DNA of 64,000 nucleotides from Sacculina carcini. Lineage: Eukaryota > Arthropoda > Thecostraca > Sacculinidae. Under the pieces are notes generated by a model. The model had not been told where the DNA came from, searched no databases, and was given only the letters and a program-made list of their open reading frames with translations. Location of the stretch: contig OU696573.1 in the NCBI GenBank assembly GCA_916048095.2, positions 7,490,806 through 7,554,805 on the forward strand. Direction: 5' to 3'. Shown in pieces: positions 63,316-64,000 of the stretch (positions are counted from its first letter, which is position 1; each line of letters opens with the position of its first letter). A program made the position numbers and the translations under genes.

Positions 63316-64000
63316 TGTAGGCGCTGCACGTTTGCATATTTTACTTATTTGTTCACGTGTCATGGTAATTAATGTATTGTGTTGTTTTAAAGGTGCACTT
63401 TTTGTTTATGTTTATATGTGTGTTATGATGTTTTAATGTTATATTTATTATCGCTGTATAAACGCAAAAACATGCATGTCTATATTTGCAGCACGTGTGT
63501 TATTGTATGTCTATGTAATTGAGTGTGTTGTGCATTGCTTTAAATGTGCAATTGTTGTCTCGCGTCGCGTTCCCTGTAAAACTTCATTCTGTGCATTGCG
63601 CAAGTAGACCCATGCAGCGCGGATTTATGTTAGTATCAGACAACTTCCGGTGAGCGCGCTCATTGTCCGATACTGGCATAAATCCGAAATACACTTAGGC
63701 ACGCGCATAGCGCTGTGAGGCACCGCTCATCGCTCGCTGTTAAGTGCCTCAAGATCTCGCCCTATTCGACTCGCTCATTTTTGCTGTTTGTATTCTCAAC
63801 CCCTGTGTATCGTCGATCTGTGTGTGTCATCGACGACTATTTGTTTTGTTTGCGGACGGCGACAATATAGCGTTCGGGAAACCTCGCGTTTTCTGCTAAT
63901 CGGCCAAATATCTCGAGCTGCTCTTTTAAGAGCATTTAATTAGCGAATCATTTACACCGCCTTTTTAAAGGCGAATTGTCAGTTGCGAATGCAACGCATT
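63316..64000 (+). repeat. Candidate first LTR of a further element (D), runs off the window
   Basis: The sequence starts TGTAGGCGCTGCACG, in the style of the A (TGTAGCCAC) and B (TGTGGCGTG) LTR starts, exactly where the LINE ORF is cut. It has no ORF, is 685 bp to the window end, and carries the hairpins GCTCTTTTAAGAGC (63920-63933) and CGCCTTTTTAAAGGCG (63958-63973). The latter mirrors GGTCTTTTTAAAGACC in the A LTR. No second copy is in the window, so this is inference. Confidence 0.55.

Noticed and set aside
1-64000. CRISPR arrays, operons, Shine-Dalgarno sites or bacterial terminators
   Set aside because: The window is eukaryotic. The repeats present are microsatellites, TIRs and LTRs, without regular spacers.
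1-64000. Envelope gene or other retrovirus-specific genes in the LTR elements
   Set aside because: In each LTR element pol runs to the polypurine tract or the 3' LTR, with no further ORF between.

Overview
This window is eukaryotic and, in practice, a graveyard of transposable elements. I found no host protein gene, rRNA or ordinary tRNA gene that I could defend. The signs are long AT-rich non-coding stretches, (CA)n, (TA)n and (GT)n microsatellites, GT-AG intron-like gaps, hAT and mariner DNA transposons, RNase H-bearing and other LINEs, Ty3/gypsy LTR elements and a tRNA-derived SINE. CsRn1-clade gypsy elements (gag CX2HX9CX3C finger, primer-binding site matching a tRNA-Trp 3' end) are known from flatworms and arthropods, so an invertebrate, probably a protostome, is my best guess. 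I cannot name the species.

Layout. 1-4.2 kb: AT-rich repeats, including a degenerate tandem array built on a GC-rich motif. 4.4-6.95 kb: a decayed TTF/DUF4371/hATC transposase gene with at least one intron-like gap. 7.1-8.1 kb: a mariner-like element with TIRs and a TA duplication. 8,669-22,014: one very deep nest. An outer ZBED-type hAT holds a MITE, the MITE holds a LINE fragment, the LINE holds a second hAT (9,042-19,203), that hAT holds a Ty3/gypsy element (11,296-18,946), and the gypsy 5' LTR holds another LINE fragment (11,416-13,900). Most levels are shown by terminal repeats plus target-site duplications (TSDs), and reading frames rejoin when insertions are removed. Three further MITE insertions sit in the outer layers.

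22.0-22.7 kb: half of a CsRn1-type LTR. 23.1-32.2 kb: a minus-strand LINE split by an LTR retrotransposon (24,152-28,744; two 412-bp LTRs, 5-bp TSD CTGGC). 32,559-38,541: a nearly intact CsRn1-clade element (A1) with two 892-bp LTRs, TSD AGCT, and one visible frameshift in the integrase tail. 39.4-44.1 kb: a plus-strand LINE with ORF1, endonuclease and reverse transcriptase, followed by a minus-strand tRNA-Val-like SINE. 44.7-49.2 kb: a decayed minus-strand copy (A2) of A1.

49.2 kb to the end is a second nest. The A2 5' LTR is split by a 5.9-kb RNase H LINE (49,208-55,133; 10-bp TSD). It is cut again at 55,353 by a second CsRn1-type element (B). The B 3' LTR is cut by another LINE (60,753), and that LINE's ORF is cut at 63,316 by what looks like the first LTR of yet another element (D), running off the window. 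The remaining halves should lie beyond base 64,000 in a predictable order.

The sequence reads as an insertion history rather than a gene system. The oldest layers (outer hAT, DUF4371 gene) are badly decayed. The most recent is A1, whose LTRs differ at only about four positions that I could see.
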